Assembly (NCBI RefSeq): GCF_000272005.1
Contig: NZ_AKKU01000026.1
Coordinates: forward strand, 310,001 to 374,000
Length of the DNA stretch: 64,000 nucleotides
Origin: Alishewanella agri BL06
GTDB taxonomy: Bacteria > Pseudomonadota > Gammaproteobacteria > Enterobacterales > Alteromonadaceae
Reading direction: 5' to 3'
Positions 33,400-43,153 of the stretch are shown here, one piece after another; within the stretch, counting starts at the first letter, position 1; every line of letters starts with the position of its first letter. Below the pieces are notes generated by a model, which did no database searches, was not told where the DNA came from, and worked only from the letters and a program-made list of their open reading frames with translations. The translations under genes and the position numbers were made by a program.

Positions 33400-34209
33400 A
33401 TGACCTCAATTGGGATCTTTGGTGCCAATGGCCGTATGGGCCGGGCTTTGGTGACAGTAGCAAAAGAACAGCAATTACAGCTCACAGCAGCCACAGTAAG
33501 ATCCGGTTCAGAGTTAGTGGGGCTTGATGCCGGCGAACTGGCCGGCTGCGGTAAAATCGGGCTGGCGCTAAGCGCTACTGCCGCCGCGGCAGTGCAGCAA
33601 GCTGACGTCTGGGTCGATTTTACCATGCCCGAGCCGATGTTAGCCCAGCTGGCACTCTGCGTGGCTGAACGTAAAGCCATGGTGATTGGCGTCACCGGCT
33701 TAACCGATGCCCAGTATCAGCTGATTCAGCAAGCCAGCACGCAGATCCCGATTGTTTGGGCGCCTAATATGAGTGTTGGCGTGAATTTGCTGCTACATCT
33801 GGCACAAACCGCTGCCAAGGTAATGGGGAATACGGCGGATATTGAGATTATCGAAGCGCACCACCGTTTTAAAAAGGACTCGCCGTCGGGTACCGCAATG
33901 GCAATAGGTGCCAGCATTGCCCGTAGCCTTGGCCGTAACCTGAACGAGGTTGCCGTCTATGGTCGCGAAGGCATGATTGGTGAGCGGCCGCAACAAACTA
34001 TCGGCTTTGCTACAGTAAGGGGCGGCGACATTATTGGCGATCATACCGCGCTGTTTGCAGATCTTGGTGAAAGACTGGAAATTACCCATAAAGCATCAAG
34101 CCGTAACACCTTTGCGCAAGGCGCACTGCGCGCTGCTTTATGGTTGCAAAATAAGCAGCCAGGACTTTATACCATGCAACAAGTGCTGGGTTTGCCAAAG
34201 TTAGATTAA
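33400..34209 (+). CDS. dapB: 4-hydroxy-tetrahydrodipicolinate reductase
   Basis: 269 residues from the ATG at 33400; a TTG at 33379 would add seven residues but has no better ribosome site. The NAD(P)H fold starts IGIFGANGRMGRAL. The substrate region is EIIEAHHRFKKDSPSGTAMAIG, with the paired histidines and catalytic lysine. It acts in lysine and peptidoglycan precursor synthesis. It precedes carA-carB as in many Gammaproteobacteria, but a terminator separates them. Confidence 0.96.
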   Translation: MTSIGIFGANGRMGRALVTVAKEQQLQLTAATVRSGSELVGLDAGELAGCGKIGLALSATAAAAVQQADVWVDFTMPEPMLAQLALCVAERKAMVIGVTGLTDAQYQLIQQASTQIPIVWAPNMSVGVNLLLHLAQTAAKVMGNTADIEIIEAHHRFKKDSPSGTAMAIGASIARSLGRNLNEVAVYGREGMIGERPQQTIGFATVRGGDIIGDHTALFADLGERLEITHKASSRNTFAQGALRAALWLQNKQPGLYTMQQVLGLPKLD

Positions 34210-34214
34210 ACTTT

Positions 34215-34256
34215 TGCGGCATTTAACAAAAAAACGTGTTAAAGCCGCTATTTTTG
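34215..34256 (+). terminator. Rho-independent terminator after dapB
   Basis: GCGGC-A-TTTAAC pairs with GTTAAA-GCCGC, with one bulged base, and TATTTTTGT follows. It starts 6 bp after dapB. Confidence 0.85.
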
Positions 34257-34275
34257 TAAAAACAAAAAATAGTCA

Positions 34276-34304
34276 TAGCCAAATTAGCGCTTATCACCTA
34301 AAAT
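34276..34304 (+). promoter_or_regulatory. Candidate carAB promoter
   Basis: TAGCCA (34276-34281) and TAAAAT (34299-34304) are spaced by 17 bp, matching 4 and 5 of 6 consensus bases. It lies after the dapB terminator and about 155 bp before carA, leaving a long untranslated leader. No clear ArgR or PurR box was recognised. Confidence 0.35.
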
Positions 34305-34401
34305 AAGCAGGTTTGCCCGTACGCTGGAAGATGTCCTGGTTTTGTTATCATTACCGGGAACTGTTAGCGCACGGTAAATACGGGTATCAGAATTTTAGGT
34401 C

Positions 34402-34446
34402 AAAACGGGTTGTAAAACGCCACTGGTTTTCGCCCGTTTTTTGCTG
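34402..34446 (+). terminator. Terminator-like hairpin in the carA leader (possible attenuator)
   Basis: AAAACGGG pairs with CCCGTTTT, and inside it AAAAC pairs with GGTTTT, giving a long stem that ends in a run of six T. It ends about 15 bp before the carA start codon and just ahead of its GGAGG. A strong terminator in this place suggests attenuation of carAB. No obvious alternative antiterminator was worked out. Confidence 0.55.
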
Positions 34447-34459
34447 TTTGGAGGTTATT

Positions 34460-35584
34460 TTGACTAAGTCCGCCCTGCTCGTACTGGAAGACGGCACCGT
34501 ATTTCGCGGTACAGCCATTGGCGCCGAAGGAGTTTCTGTTGGTGAGGTAGTATTTAACACCTCGATGACCGGGTATCAGGAAATTTTAACTGACCCCTCA
34601 TACGCAGAACAAATTGTGACTCTTACCTATCCTCATATTGGCAATACCGGAACCAATGAGGAAGATGAGGAATCCGGCAAGATTTGGGCGAAAGGCCTAA
34701 TCATCCGTGACCTCCCGCTGTTAGCCAGCAATTTCCGCAACCAACTCTCTCTTAGTCAATATCTTAAAAATAACCATATTCTCGGCATCGCCGATATCGA
34801 TACCCGCAAATTAACCCGGATCCTGCGTGAAAAAGGCGCCCAGAACGGCTGTATTATGGCCGGTGATAACCTGGATGAAGCTAAAGCACTGCAACTCGCC
34901 AAAGGCTTTCCGGGTTTATCGGGGATGGATTTGGCAAAAGAAGTCACTGTCAGCGCACCTTATCAGTGGACCGAAGGTAGTTGGCAGCTGGGCGTGGGCC
35001 ATCAGGCCGCTGCCGCCGAGCGCTTCCATGTCGTAGCGTATGACTTTGGTGTGAAACGCAATATCCTGCGGATGTTAGCGGACCGCGGCTGTAAACTGAC
35101 CGTAGTACCGGCGCAAACCCCTGCCGCTGACGTACTGGCCTTAAACCCGGATGGTATTTTCTTATCTAATGGTCCGGGTGATCCAGCACCTTGTACCTAT
35201 GCTATCGAAGCCATTAAAGCCTTTTTAGAGACCGATATTCCGATCTTTGGTATCTGCTTAGGTCACCAGTTACTGGCACTAGCCAGCGGCGCCAAAACGG
35301 TAAAAATGGCGTTAGGCCATCATGGTGGTAACCACCCGGTACAAAACCTTGATAGCAAGCGGGTACTGATTACTGCGCAAAACCATGGTTTTGCGGTAGA
35401 AGAAGCCAGTTTACCGGCCAATTTACGCGCTACCCATAAATCGTTATTCGACGGCACCCTGCAAGGGATCCACCGTACTGATAAACCGGCATTCAGTTTT
35501 CAAGGCCACCCGGAAGCGAGCCCAGGCCCGCACGAAGCCTCAGAGCTGTTCGACCACTTTATCGCGCTGATGCAAAAAGCCTAA
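34460..35584 (+). CDS. carA: Carbamoyl-phosphate synthase small subunit
   Basis: 374 residues from a TTG start at 34460 with GGAGG five bases upstream. E. coli carA also uses TTG and begins with nearly the same residues ([11 protein letters not shown]), which decides the start over the long open frame from 34313. The glutamine amidotransferase triad is present ([11 protein letters not shown] with the nucleophilic cysteine, and the HPE motif in [12 protein letters not shown]). It releases ammonia from glutamine for CarB, feeding arginine and pyrimidine synthesis. Confidence 0.95.
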   Translation: MTKSALLVLEDGTVFRGTAIGAEGVSVGEVVFNTSMTGYQEILTDPSYAEQIVTLTYPHIGNTGTNEEDEESGKIWAKGLIIRDLPLLASNFRNQLSLSQYLKNNHILGIADIDTRKLTRILREKGAQNGCIMAGDNLDEAKALQLAKGFPGLSGMDLAKEVTVSAPYQWTEGSWQLGVGHQAAAAERFHVVAYDFGVKRNILRMLADRGCKLTVVPAQTPAADVLALNPDGIFLSNGPGDPAPCTYAIEAIKAFLETDIPIFGICLGHQLLALASGAKTVKMALGHHGGNHPVQNLDSKRVLITAQNHGFAVEEASLPANLRATHKSLFDGTLQGIHRTDKPAFSFQGHPEASPGPHEASELFDHFIALMQKA

Positions 35585-35614
35585 GCAAAGAAAGAATTAC
35601 GGAGATCTACTGCA

Positions 35615-38600
35615 ATGCCAAAACGTACCGACCTAAAAAGTATTCTGATCTTAGGCGCTGGCCCTATCGTGATCGGCCAGGCCTGTGAGTTCGACTATTC
35701 AGGCGCTCAAGCCTGTAAAGCATTAAAAGAAGAAGGCTACCGCGTTATTCTGGTGAACTCTAACCCGGCCACCATTATGACCGATCCGGAAATGGCCGAC
35801 GCCACCTATATCGAGCCAATCCACTGGCAGGTAGTAGAAAAGATTATCGAAAAAGAGCGCCCGTGCGCTGTACTGCCGACCATGGGTGGCCAGACAGCAC
35901 TGAACTGCGCGCTGGATTTAGAGCGTCACGGTGTACTGGCGAAATACAACGTCGAAATGATCGGCGCCACGGCGGATGCCATTGATAAAGCTGAAGATCG
36001 CAGCCGCTTCGATAAAGCCATGCGCTCTATCGGTTTAGCCTGTCCACGCGCTGGTTTAGCCCACTCGATGGAAGAAGCCTATCAGGTACTGGAAACGATC
36101 GGTTTCCCTTGTATTATCCGCCCGTCATTCACCATGGGTGGCTCAGGTGGCGGTATTGCCTATAACCGTGAAGAATTTGAAGAAATCTGTACCCGTGGTC
36201 TGGATCTGTCGCCGACCAAAGAGCTGCTGATTGACGAGTCGTTAATCGGTTGGAAAGAGTACGAGATGGAAGTGGTGCGCGACAAGAACGATAACTGCAT
36301 TATCGTCTGTTCGATTGAAAACTTCGATCCGATGGGCGTTCACACCGGTGACTCGATCACCGTAGCGCCGGCGCAAACCCTGACTGACAAAGAATACCAG
36401 ATTATGCGTAATGCCTCGTTGGCGGTATTGCGTGAAATCGGCGTAGAAACCGGTGGCTCAAACGTACAGTTTGGTATTAACCCGGTTGATGGCCGGATGG
36501 TCATTATCGAAATGAACCCGCGGGTATCGCGCTCATCAGCACTGGCCTCAAAAGCTACTGGCTTCCCAATCGCCAAAGTAGCCGCCAAGCTGGCGGTAGG
36601 TTATACCCTGGATGAACTGGCCAACGATATTACCGGTGGTGTTACCCCTGCGTCTTTCGAGCCGAGCATCGACTATGTGGTTACCAAGGTGCCGCGCTTT
36701 AACTTTGAAAAATTTGCCGGTGCTAACGATCGCTTAACTACCCAGATGAAATCAGTAGGTGAGGTAATGGCCATCGGCCGTAACCAGCAGGAATCGCTGC
36801 AAAAAGCCCTGCGTGGTTTAGAGATTGGTGTCTCGGGTTTAGATCCGATCATTGATATCAATGCCTCGGAAGCCAAAGAAAAGATTATCCGTGAACTGCG
36901 GGAGCCGGGCGCGCACCGTATTTGGTATATCGCCGATGCTTTCCGCTTTGGCATGAGTATGGACGAGATCTTTACCCTGACCAAGATCGACCCCTGGTTC
37001 CTGATACAAATTGAAGATCTGGTAAAAGAAGAACAGGCGCTGAGTGTCGACGGCTTCGCCGCGCTCGACGAAACCCGGATTGCCCGCTTAAAACGCAAAG
37101 GCTTTGCCGACAAGCGCATTGCAGAGGTGCTTGGCGTCAGTGAAACTGAAGTGCGCAAAAAGCGCTACAGCTACAATATTCACCCGGTTTATAAGCGGGT
37201 TGATACCTGTGCCGCTGAATTTGCCTCTAACACCGCTTATATGTACAGCACTTACGATGAAGAGTGTGAAGCAGCACCGAGCAACCGCGATAAGATTATG
37301 ATTATCGGTGGCGGCCCGAACCGTATCGGCCAGGGTATCGAGTTTGACTATTGTTGTGTGCACGCGGCGTTAGCGCTTCGCGAAGACGGTTATGAAACCA
37401 TTATGGTGAACTGTAACCCGGAAACGGTTTCTACTGATTACGACACTTCAGATCGTTTGTATTTCGAGCCGATTACGCTGGAAGATGTGCTGGAAATTGT
37501 GCGCAAAGAACAGCCGAAGGGTGTCATAGTGCAATACGGTGGCCAAACGCCACTGAAGTTAGCTCGTGCTTTAGAAGCGAACGGCGTGCCAATTATTGGT
37601 ACATCACCGGATGCGATTGACCGCGCCGAAGACCGTGAGCGCTTCCAGCAAGCGGTGAATCGTTTAGGCTTAAAGCAGCCGAAAAACGTCACCGTTACCA
37701 GCTTTGATGAAGCCTTGGCTAAAGCGCCGGAAATCGGCTACCCGATGGTGGTGCGCCCATCTTATGTATTGGGCGGCCGGGCAATGGAAATCGTTTATGA
37801 CGAGCAAGACCTGCGCCGTTATATGAACGAAGCGGTAAGCGTGTCGAATGACTCGCCGGTATTGCTGGATAACTTCCTGGATGATGCTATTGAAGTTGAT
37901 ATCGATGCCATCTGTGACGGTAAAGAGGTCGTGATCGGCGGCATTATGGAACATATCGAACAAGCCGGTGTGCATTCAGGTGACTCGGCTTGTACGCTGC
38001 CACCACATAGCTTGTCGCAGCAAATTCAGGATCTGATGCGTGAGCAGGTGCGTAAACTGGCACTGGAGCTGGGCGTAGTTGGCCTGATGAATACCCAGTT
38101 CGCAGTTAAAGATGGCGAAGTATACTTAATTGAAGTCAACCCGCGTGCTGCCCGCACCGTGCCGTTCGTCTCGAAAGCCACCGGTGTCGCCGTAGCCAAA
38201 GTCGGTGCCCGCTGCATGGCAGGCCGTTCGCTGGCAGAGCAGGGCATTACCAAAGAGATTATCCCGCCGTACTTCTCGGTAAAAGAGGTGGTTATTCCGT
38301 TTAACAAGTTCCCGGGCGTTGACCCGATCCTTGGCCCGGAAATGCGTTCTACCGGTGAAGTAATGGGTGTCGGCGATACCTTTGAGGAGGCCTTTGCCAA
38401 AGCGGAACTGGGCTGTGGCATTGTGATCCCGACCGGTGGCCGTGCCTTGCTTTCTGTACGCGACAGCGATAAAGTGCGCGTGGTTGAGTTAGCTAAACGT
38501 ATGGTGGAATCTGGTTTTGAACTGGATGCCAGTGGCGGTACGGCGACAGCGTTAAAAGCAGCCGGTATTGAGTGCCGTGTAGTTAATAAAGTGTTCGAAG

Positions 38601-38836
38601 GTCGTCCGAATATGCTGGACCGGATTAAAAACGGTGAATATAGCTATGTGGTGAATACCACCGAAGGACGCCAGGCCATTGAAGACTCCAAAATGCTGCG
38701 CCGTGGCGCCTTACAGCATAAGGTTAACTACACGACAACACTGAATGCCGCTTTTGCTACGGTCAAAGCCAATGCGGCCAGTGCTTTTGCTAATGTCGTA
38801 TCTGTACAGGAATTGCATAAGAGAGTTAACGGATGA
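35615..38836 (+). CDS. carB: Carbamoyl-phosphate synthase large subunit
   Basis: 1073 residues, full length for the family. Two homologous ATP-grasp halves are visible: [21 protein letters not shown] at the start and [19 protein letters not shown] near residue 560, with matching FTMGGSGGG and SYVLGGRAM loops. The C-terminal methylglyoxal-synthase-like allosteric domain begins near residue 935. It makes carbamoyl phosphate from bicarbonate, ammonia and two ATP. It follows carA by 30 bp. Confidence 0.98.
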   Translation: MPKRTDLKSILILGAGPIVIGQACEFDYSGAQACKALKEEGYRVILVNSNPATIMTDPEMADATYIEPIHWQVVEKIIEKERPCAVLPTMGGQTALNCALDLERHGVLAKYNVEMIGATADAIDKAEDRSRFDKAMRSIGLACPRAGLAHSMEEAYQVLETIGFPCIIRPSFTMGGSGGGIAYNREEFEEICTRGLDLSPTKELLIDESLIGWKEYEMEVVRDKNDNCIIVCSIENFDPMGVHTGDSITVAPAQTLTDKEYQIMRNASLAVLREIGVETGGSNVQFGINPVDGRMVIIEMNPRVSRSSALASKATGFPIAKVAAKLAVGYTLDELANDITGGVTPASFEPSIDYVVTKVPRFNFEKFAGANDRLTTQMKSVGEVMAIGRNQQESLQKALRGLEIGVSGLDPIIDINASEAKEKIIRELREPGAHRIWYIADAFRFGMSMDEIFTLTKIDPWFLIQIEDLVKEEQALSVDGFAALDETRIARLKRKGFADKRIAEVLGVSETEVRKKRYSYNIHPVYKRVDTCAAEFASNTAYMYSTYDEECEAAPSNRDKIMIIGGGPNRIGQGIEFDYCCVHAALALREDGYETIMVNCNPETVSTDYDTSDRLYFEPITLEDVLEIVRKEQPKGVIVQYGGQTPLKLARALEANGVPIIGTSPDAIDRAEDRERFQQAVNRLGLKQPKNVTVTSFDEALAKAPEIGYPMVVRPSYVLGGRAMEIVYDEQDLRRYMNEAVSVSNDSPVLLDNFLDDAIEVDIDAICDGKEVVIGGIMEHIEQAGVHSGDSACTLPPHSLSQQIQDLMREQVRKLALELGVVGLMNTQFAVKDGEVYLIEVNPRAARTVPFVSKATGVAVAKVGARCMAGRSLAEQGITKEIIPPYFSVKEVVIPFNKFPGVDPILGPEMRSTGEVMGVGDTFEEAFAKAELGCGIVIPTGGRALLSVRDSDKVRVVELAKRMVESGFELDASGGTATALKAAGIECRVVNKVFEGRPNMLDRIKNGEYSYVVNTTEGRQAIEDSKMLRRGALQHKVNYTTTLNAAFATVKANAASAFANVVSVQELHKRVNG

Positions 38837-39309
38837 GTTTAATCCCGATGACAGTTCAGGGCGCAGAAGCACTGCGCGCTGAGCTGAACGAGCTAAAAAC
38901 GGTAAAGCGCCCGGCGGTGATCCTGGCGATTGCCGAAGCGCGTGCGCATGGCGATTTAAAAGAAAACGCCGAGTATCATGCCGCCCGCGAACAGCAGGGT
39001 TTTATTGAAGGCCGCATTCAGGATATTGAAGCCAAGTTGTCCAATGCGCAAATCATTGATGTGACCAAGCTGCCAAATAGTGGCAAGGTGATCTTTGGCG
39101 CTACCGTCACCATTCTGAATCTGGATACGGATGAAGAAGTGACCTACCGGATTGTCGGTGATGACGAAGCGGATATTAAAAATAATCTGATTTCGGTGAA
39201 TTCGCCGATCGCCCGCGGCCTGATTGGCAAAACAGCAGATGAAGTGGTTAATATTACGACGCCCAAAGGCGTGGTGGAATATGAAATCACGGACGTTCAG
39301 TATCTGTAA
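38833..39309 (+). CDS. greA: Transcription elongation factor GreA
   Basis: 158 residues. An N-terminal coiled coil is followed by the signature [21 protein letters not shown] and the C-terminal FKBP-like domain (ITDVQYL end). It rescues backtracked RNA polymerase by stimulating transcript cleavage. The ATG overlaps the carB stop by four bases (ATGA), so the gene is in the carAB transcript and translationally coupled. Confidence 0.97.
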   Translation: MSLIPMTVQGAEALRAELNELKTVKRPAVILAIAEARAHGDLKENAEYHAAREQQGFIEGRIQDIEAKLSNAQIIDVTKLPNSGKVIFGATVTILNLDTDEEVTYRIVGDDEADIKNNLISVNSPIARGLIGKTADEVVNITTPKGVVEYEITDVQYL

Positions 39310-39327
39310 GTCTTGAATGCTGAATTA

Positions 39328-39358
39328 AAAACGCCGGCGCTGATGCCGGCGTTTTTTT
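39328..39358. terminator. Bidirectional terminator between greA and the sigma-factor gene
   Basis: ACGCCGGC pairs with GCCGGCGT, with AAAAA on the left and seven T on the right, so it works for both convergent genes. The stop codon of the minus-strand gene is embedded in the T-run. Confidence 0.85.
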
Positions 39359-40490
39359 ACCCCCAAAACCAGCGGCCGTTTTTAACCAGCCCCGCTATCA
39401 AGCCAGCAAAGCCGGCTGTCGCACCACCGAGCATCCCAAACCAACACCAGAGCAGATTATTGCGATACTGCCGTTTTGCTGCTGCACTCTGTGCGGCTTT
39501 TGCCAATAAGCGCGGTTTAATCGTTTGCCATACCCGAAGTTGCAGATAAACCACACCGGTCATAAAAAGGCCAAAGGCCAGCAGCGGTGCCATAGCGCCG
39601 GCGGTAAACTCGTATGCGGCAGCCAGCAGTAAGCCTGAGAGGCCAACCCAAGCCAAAGCCTGATTGCGATAACGCAATAAGCGACTGCGCTCGTGATCAC
39701 TGGCGGCATTTTTCAGTGGCGCGCGCATCCCCAGTACCACACCGAGCATACCGCCGAGCGCGCCAAGTAGCGCCCCACTAAATAGCCAGCCAAATTTTGC
39801 CAGGCCACTGCTCTGTGCTGCCATCGCACTGGCAGTTGCGGCAGCGGCAGGTGGACTACCGACTAATAAAGCGCTAAGCACAGCACTGCTCAGGCCAACA
39901 CCCGGTGCCGTGCTTAAAATCAGCTTGCCGTATCTGGCTAATAGCTGCTCTTTTAGTAATTCCCTAACCCGCTGCAGTTTTTTCCGGACATTGGCTTCAG
40001 TCAGCCCTAATAAACTGGCAACCTGTTGGCTGTTTTGTTCTTCACGGTAAAACAGCAGTACGATTTCCCGGCTCTCAGGCGGCAGCTCATCCAGCAGATT
40101 GCGGATCAGCATGGCTTGTTCGCTGCGCAGTAATTCGTCTGTCGGGCTGCTGTCGCTGGCAAAAGTCTCCAGCAAGGCTTCAGCGTCAGTACCACGCTCG
40201 GTTTGTGCATCCCGTTGTTCGCGCAGATAGCTATAGGCGCGATAACGGGTGATCTGGCGCAGCCACGGCAAAAAGCTGGCCGGATTCTGCAGGCTGTTCA
40301 GTTGCTGCCAGGCAGCAATAAATACCTGCTGACAGACCTCTTCACTGGCATCTAAATCTTTCACAATCGCCAGCGCAATACTGCTGATACCATTTTGGCA
40401 GCGCTGTACCAGGCGGCTAAAGGCCTGCATATCGCCGGCGATGGCAGCGGTAACATCGGGTTGTAATTGTTGTTCTATGCTAACCGACAT
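39357..40490 (-). CDS. ECF sigma factor with a C-terminal multi-pass membrane domain
   Basis: 377 residues from the ATG complementary to 40488-40490. Residues 1-185 form a sigma-70 ECF factor: region 2 (DMQAFSRLVQRCQNGISSIALAIV, EEVCQQVFIAAWQQLNSL) and region 4 with its helix-turn-helix (ELPPESREIVLLFY, NSQQVASLLGLTEANVRKKLQRVREL). The rest (about 200-377) holds about five hydrophobic segments separated by basic loops. The membrane tail may hold the sigma factor, replacing a separate anti-sigma factor. It starts 7 bp after the hydrolase gene, in one operon. Regulon unknown. Confidence 0.85.
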   Translation of the reverse strand: MSVSIEQQLQPDVTAAIAGDMQAFSRLVQRCQNGISSIALAIVKDLDASEEVCQQVFIAAWQQLNSLQNPASFLPWLRQITRYRAYSYLREQRDAQTERGTDAEALLETFASDSSPTDELLRSEQAMLIRNLLDELPPESREIVLLFYREEQNSQQVASLLGLTEANVRKKLQRVRELLKEQLLARYGKLILSTAPGVGLSSAVLSALLVGSPPAAAATASAMAAQSSGLAKFGWLFSGALLGALGGMLGVVLGMRAPLKNAASDHERSRLLRYRNQALAWVGLSGLLLAAAYEFTAGAMAPLLAFGLFMTGVVYLQLRVWQTIKPRLLAKAAQSAAAKRQYRNNLLWCWFGMLGGATAGFAGLIAGLVKNGRWFWG

Positions 40491-40497
40491 AATCAGC

Positions 40498-41448
40498 TTA
40501 CTCCTGTAACGCCTGACGCAGCGTACTGACAAACCACTCTGGCTCATCCAGCATCATAAAATGGCGACTATCAGTATTCATCAGTAGGGTAGCATTAGCA
40601 ATGCCGGCAATTTGCTGCTGATAAAGGGCGGCGGCTTGTTGCTGTTGCGCAGCGGGCAGGGCACCACTGGCGCCCAACAGCCAGACTTTACTGGTAATAA
40701 CGGCAACCTCAGGGCGTAAGTCCGTGGTGAGCAGTTCGTACATCGCCTGACCAACGCTATTTGCATCGGAAGCGGCAGCCATTTCCAGTACCAGTTGCTG
40801 ATGCTCCGGCGCCCTGGCCTGAATAAAAATGCCCTGTGCCGCACCGGCTTTAAGTTGTTCGCCATTCAGTTGCTGATAATAAGCTTTAATTTGCAAAGCT
40901 TGTTGCTGCATATCGGCAACCTGGGTCGCCGGATTGCGGCTAAAAATTGGCGCAATATAGGGCAAGCCATCGACCGCGACTACAGTGCCAATTTGCTCAG
41001 GAGCGCTACTCGCCAGTGAGAACGCCAGAAAAGCTCCCAGGCTATGACCAACAATAGCCGGCTGCTGCAGTTGTTGCGTTGCAATATATTGCAATAAATC
41101 CTGTTTTAACCGCGGTAACAGTTCGCCCGCAATGGCCGGTGCACCGGCAAAGCCAGCCACGCTAATCAGGTGCAACTGATAATCCTGCTTTAGAGCTGCA
41201 GCAGTGTGCTGCCATACCCGGCTATCAGACATTAAACCGGGGATCAGTAATACCGGTTTGCCTTCACCTATTACCTCGACCTGAAAACTGGGGACGGTTT
41301 CGACTTCAGCGGCTTTTAATTGCGGTGCTATTACGCCGCCGAAAATGGACATAAAAATGGCGAAAAAAAACCAAAAGCCAGGTTTGGTTTTGGCGGCTTT
41401 GTTATCAACAAGGGAGCTTTTTGGGGCTGGCTGCTTAGGGTTTGTCAT
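40498..41448 (-). CDS. Alpha/beta hydrolase with N-terminal membrane anchor or signal
   Basis: 316 residues. A basic N-terminus and one hydrophobic segment (FWFFFAIFMSIFGGVIA, about 25-41) suggest export or anchoring. The alpha/beta hydrolase core follows: VLLIPGLMSDSRVW and the nucleophile elbow GHSLGAF, with a late histidine in DSRHFMMLDEPEWF. The substrate is unknown. AAGGATA precedes the ATG. It is the upstream gene of the operon with the membrane-linked sigma factor. Confidence 0.8.
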   Translation of the reverse strand: MTNPKQPAPKSSLVDNKAAKTKPGFWFFFAIFMSIFGGVIAPQLKAAEVETVPSFQVEVIGEGKPVLLIPGLMSDSRVWQHTAAALKQDYQLHLISVAGFAGAPAIAGELLPRLKQDLLQYIATQQLQQPAIVGHSLGAFLAFSLASSAPEQIGTVVAVDGLPYIAPIFSRNPATQVADMQQQALQIKAYYQQLNGEQLKAGAAQGIFIQARAPEHQQLVLEMAAASDANSVGQAMYELLTTDLRPEVAVITSKVWLLGASGALPAAQQQQAAALYQQQIAGIANATLLMNTDSRHFMMLDEPEWFVSTLRQALQE

Positions 41449-41583
41449 GACGGTATCCTTGGTTAAGTAGGGGTTACCTTAACAAGTCGCCGCAGCTCGC
41501 TTGGGTGTGACAAAAAATTTTAATTATTATTGGAAAATAAAATGGCGCTGAAAATAGTGCACATAAAAACAGCGTATTTCTGT

Positions 41584-41609
41584 TATACCCGTCGATTTCG
41601 ACGGGTATA
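41584..41609. repeat. Palindrome A
   Basis: Perfect 12-bp arms TATACCCGTCGA and TCGACGGGTATA are separated by TT. Confidence 0.8.
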
Positions 41610-41684
41610 AAGTAACAACGTTTTGCCTGTGAAAGTACTTGAAGTGACTGCTTAAGCATTGCCAATAGAAACAGTATATTACTT

Positions 41685-41712
41685 TTAACCCCATCGAATT
41701 CGATGGGGTTAA
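41685..41712. repeat. Palindrome B
   Basis: Perfect 28-bp palindrome; arms TTAACCCCATCGAA and TTCGATGGGGTTAA meet with no spacer. Confidence 0.85.
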
Positions 41713-41730
41713 GCTTACCGCGTGTTGCAG

Positions 41731-41760
41731 GCTAAAGTCCTCGAATTCGATGACTTTTGC
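41731..41760. repeat. Palindrome C
   Basis: An inverted repeat built on the perfect core TCGAATTCGA, with AAAGTC and GACTTT on either side and two mismatched pairs. It lies 20 bp beyond the M50 protease stop. Confidence 0.7.
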
Positions 41761-41779
41761 AGTGCGCCGATGTGGCTCC

Positions 41780-42931
41780 TTAGCTGGAGATAAAAATCAG
41801 TGGCAAGTTAGTACCTGGAATACCGCTGTCTGCCATTAATACTGAAAGCCAAAGCAAAATGGCCAACAAGCCGCAGTAGGCCAGAATAGTGACTAAAATA
41901 CCGGTGTCGGTCATGGGCTGCAGGGCTTTATCGCGTTCGTTGGCGTCACTTAATAAGTCGAAAGTGCCGAGGATGCCAAACAGCATTAACAGGTAAAAGC
42001 CAAAATACCAGGCGGCGCAAGACAGGCCGCCGGTTATCAGCAGTAAACCTATTTTCGCGGCTTTACCTTTTCTGCTATAGGCGGCAGCTTGCACGATCCG
42101 GCCACCATCTAGCGGCACCATGGGTAATAAATTAAACAGGTTAAGCAATAAACTGATCGCAGCAAATAGCGCCAGTGTTGGCTGCCCGGTTTCCAGCCAG
42201 AGCCAGTAGGCAACGAGTGCCCCTGCAGTACCAAAAGCTGGCCCGGCTATGGCAATTTTAAAATCCTGCCAACGGCTTACCGCGCGTTCACTGACGGCAA
42301 CGCCACCAATAAAGGGTAGCAGGTAAATGCCCTTTACTTTTAAACCCGAGCGCTTCATCGCATAAACATGCCCATATTCATGGATCAATAAAGCCAGAAT
42401 CAAACTGATCGCAAATTCAAGATTAAATAACCAGGCCCAGCCGGCCAGGGCAGTGCCGGCGAGTGCGGCTTTAATAGCGCCCGCACTTTTTGACAACTTT
42501 AACAGCAATATGCCAAGCACCAGTAAGGGTCTAAACCAGTTACGATCGCTTTTATTATTTATCGTTGCGACAGGTTGAGCAGTGGCTAGTGGTTCAGTGA
42601 CGTCAACAGCCGGCTGCTCTGGCTCGGGTGAAAGTTTCTGTTCTAATTTACCCAGCCATTTTGGTGGTATGGCCTTGGCTTTACCCTCGCAGAGTAAGGC
42701 TGCACTAGTCTCCAAGCGGTAGCTTACTTCAGCAGTTTTTAACGACACTTTAAAGTACAACCGCATTGGCCCATGGGTCGGGCATAAAAAACGGTGATCA
42801 TTGCTGGTACTAAAAAAAGCCCGTCCCTCAGAGACCAACTGACCATTGCGGAATACTTGCTCTTTACCGAAGTTATTCGCTTTTACCTGATATAAAACCT
42901 GGTCGTGATAAAACTCAAATAGCGTTTGCAT
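41780..42931 (-). CDS. Site-2 protease family (M50) membrane metalloprotease
   Basis: 383 residues from the ATG complementary to 42929-42931; the longer open frame runs through the tRNA gene and is not real. An N-terminal soluble domain of about 150 residues (FRNGQLVSEGRAFFSTSNDHRFLCPTHGP) is unusual and not recognised. The membrane domain has the zinc motif HEYGH (His184-His188) and NLLPMVPLDGGRI, which provides the third ligand. Members cut membrane-embedded substrates or act in stress signalling. Its target is unknown. Confidence 0.85.
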   Translation of the reverse strand: MQTLFEFYHDQVLYQVKANNFGKEQVFRNGQLVSEGRAFFSTSNDHRFLCPTHGPMRLYFKVSLKTAEVSYRLETSAALLCEGKAKAIPPKWLGKLEQKLSPEPEQPAVDVTEPLATAQPVATINNKSDRNWFRPLLVLGILLLKLSKSAGAIKAALAGTALAGWAWLFNLEFAISLILALLIHEYGHVYAMKRSGLKVKGIYLLPFIGGVAVSERAVSRWQDFKIAIAGPAFGTAGALVAYWLWLETGQPTLALFAAISLLLNLFNLLPMVPLDGGRIVQAAAYSRKGKAAKIGLLLITGGLSCAAWYFGFYLLMLFGILGTFDLLSDANERDKALQPMTDTGILVTILAYCGLLAILLWLSVLMADSGIPGTNLPLIFISS

Positions 42932-43027
42932 AAGAACGAACTGGAACTGAAAAAATGAATAACGCAGTTTAACAAATTTAACACTTAAGTTAACGCGCAA
43001 AGGGAAAAAGATAAAGAATTGACAAGA

Positions 43028-43101
43028 TGGAGCGGGTGACGGGAATCGAACCCGTATCTCGAGCTTGGGAAGCTGGCATTCTACCACTGAACTACACCCG
43101 C
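43028..43101 (-). tRNA. tRNA-Gly (anticodon CCC)
   Basis: 74 nt including an encoded CCA. The acceptor stem GCGGGTG/CACCCGC, the T-arm GGGTTCGATTCCC and the anticodon loop TTCCCAA are clear and match the E. coli glyU pattern. It lies between the M50 protease and FIST genes, all on the minus strand. Confidence 0.93.
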
Positions 43102-43153
43102 AACGCAAAGCGCTAAGATACGGATTGCGCTGCAGGTCGTCAAGCATCATGCA

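Larger units (their letters stand above)
41449..41779. other. 331-bp intergenic region with three large palindromes
   Basis: No gene was seen here. It separates the M50 protease 3' end from the hydrolase promoter (both genes minus strand). It contains three large inverted repeats, listed separately, that share a TCGAATTCGA-like centre. The part nearest the hydrolase (41450-41560) is AT-rich and probably holds its promoter. Confidence 0.6.

Noticed and set aside
34313-34459. N-terminal extension of CarA or a leader peptide in the carA leader
   Set aside because: The frame is open and continuous with carA, so it has no stop for a leader peptide. Homology with E. coli CarA and the GGAGG site place the start at TTG 34460.
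36673-37158. 161-codon minus-strand open frame inside carB
   Set aside because: It lies wholly within a highly conserved gene; the Ser/Arg-rich product is typical of antisense frames.
39313-39549. 78-codon plus-strand frame after greA
   Set aside because: It runs through the bidirectional terminator and antisense to the sigma-factor gene; no family pattern.
41584-41760. Integron attC sites or a CRISPR array
   Set aside because: The three palindromes differ in flanks and spacing, lack the attC core boxes, and there are no direct repeats with regular spacers.
42932-43150. N-terminal extension of the M50 protease gene
   Set aside because: The extra frame crosses the tRNA-Gly gene; the ATG at 42931 is the plausible start.
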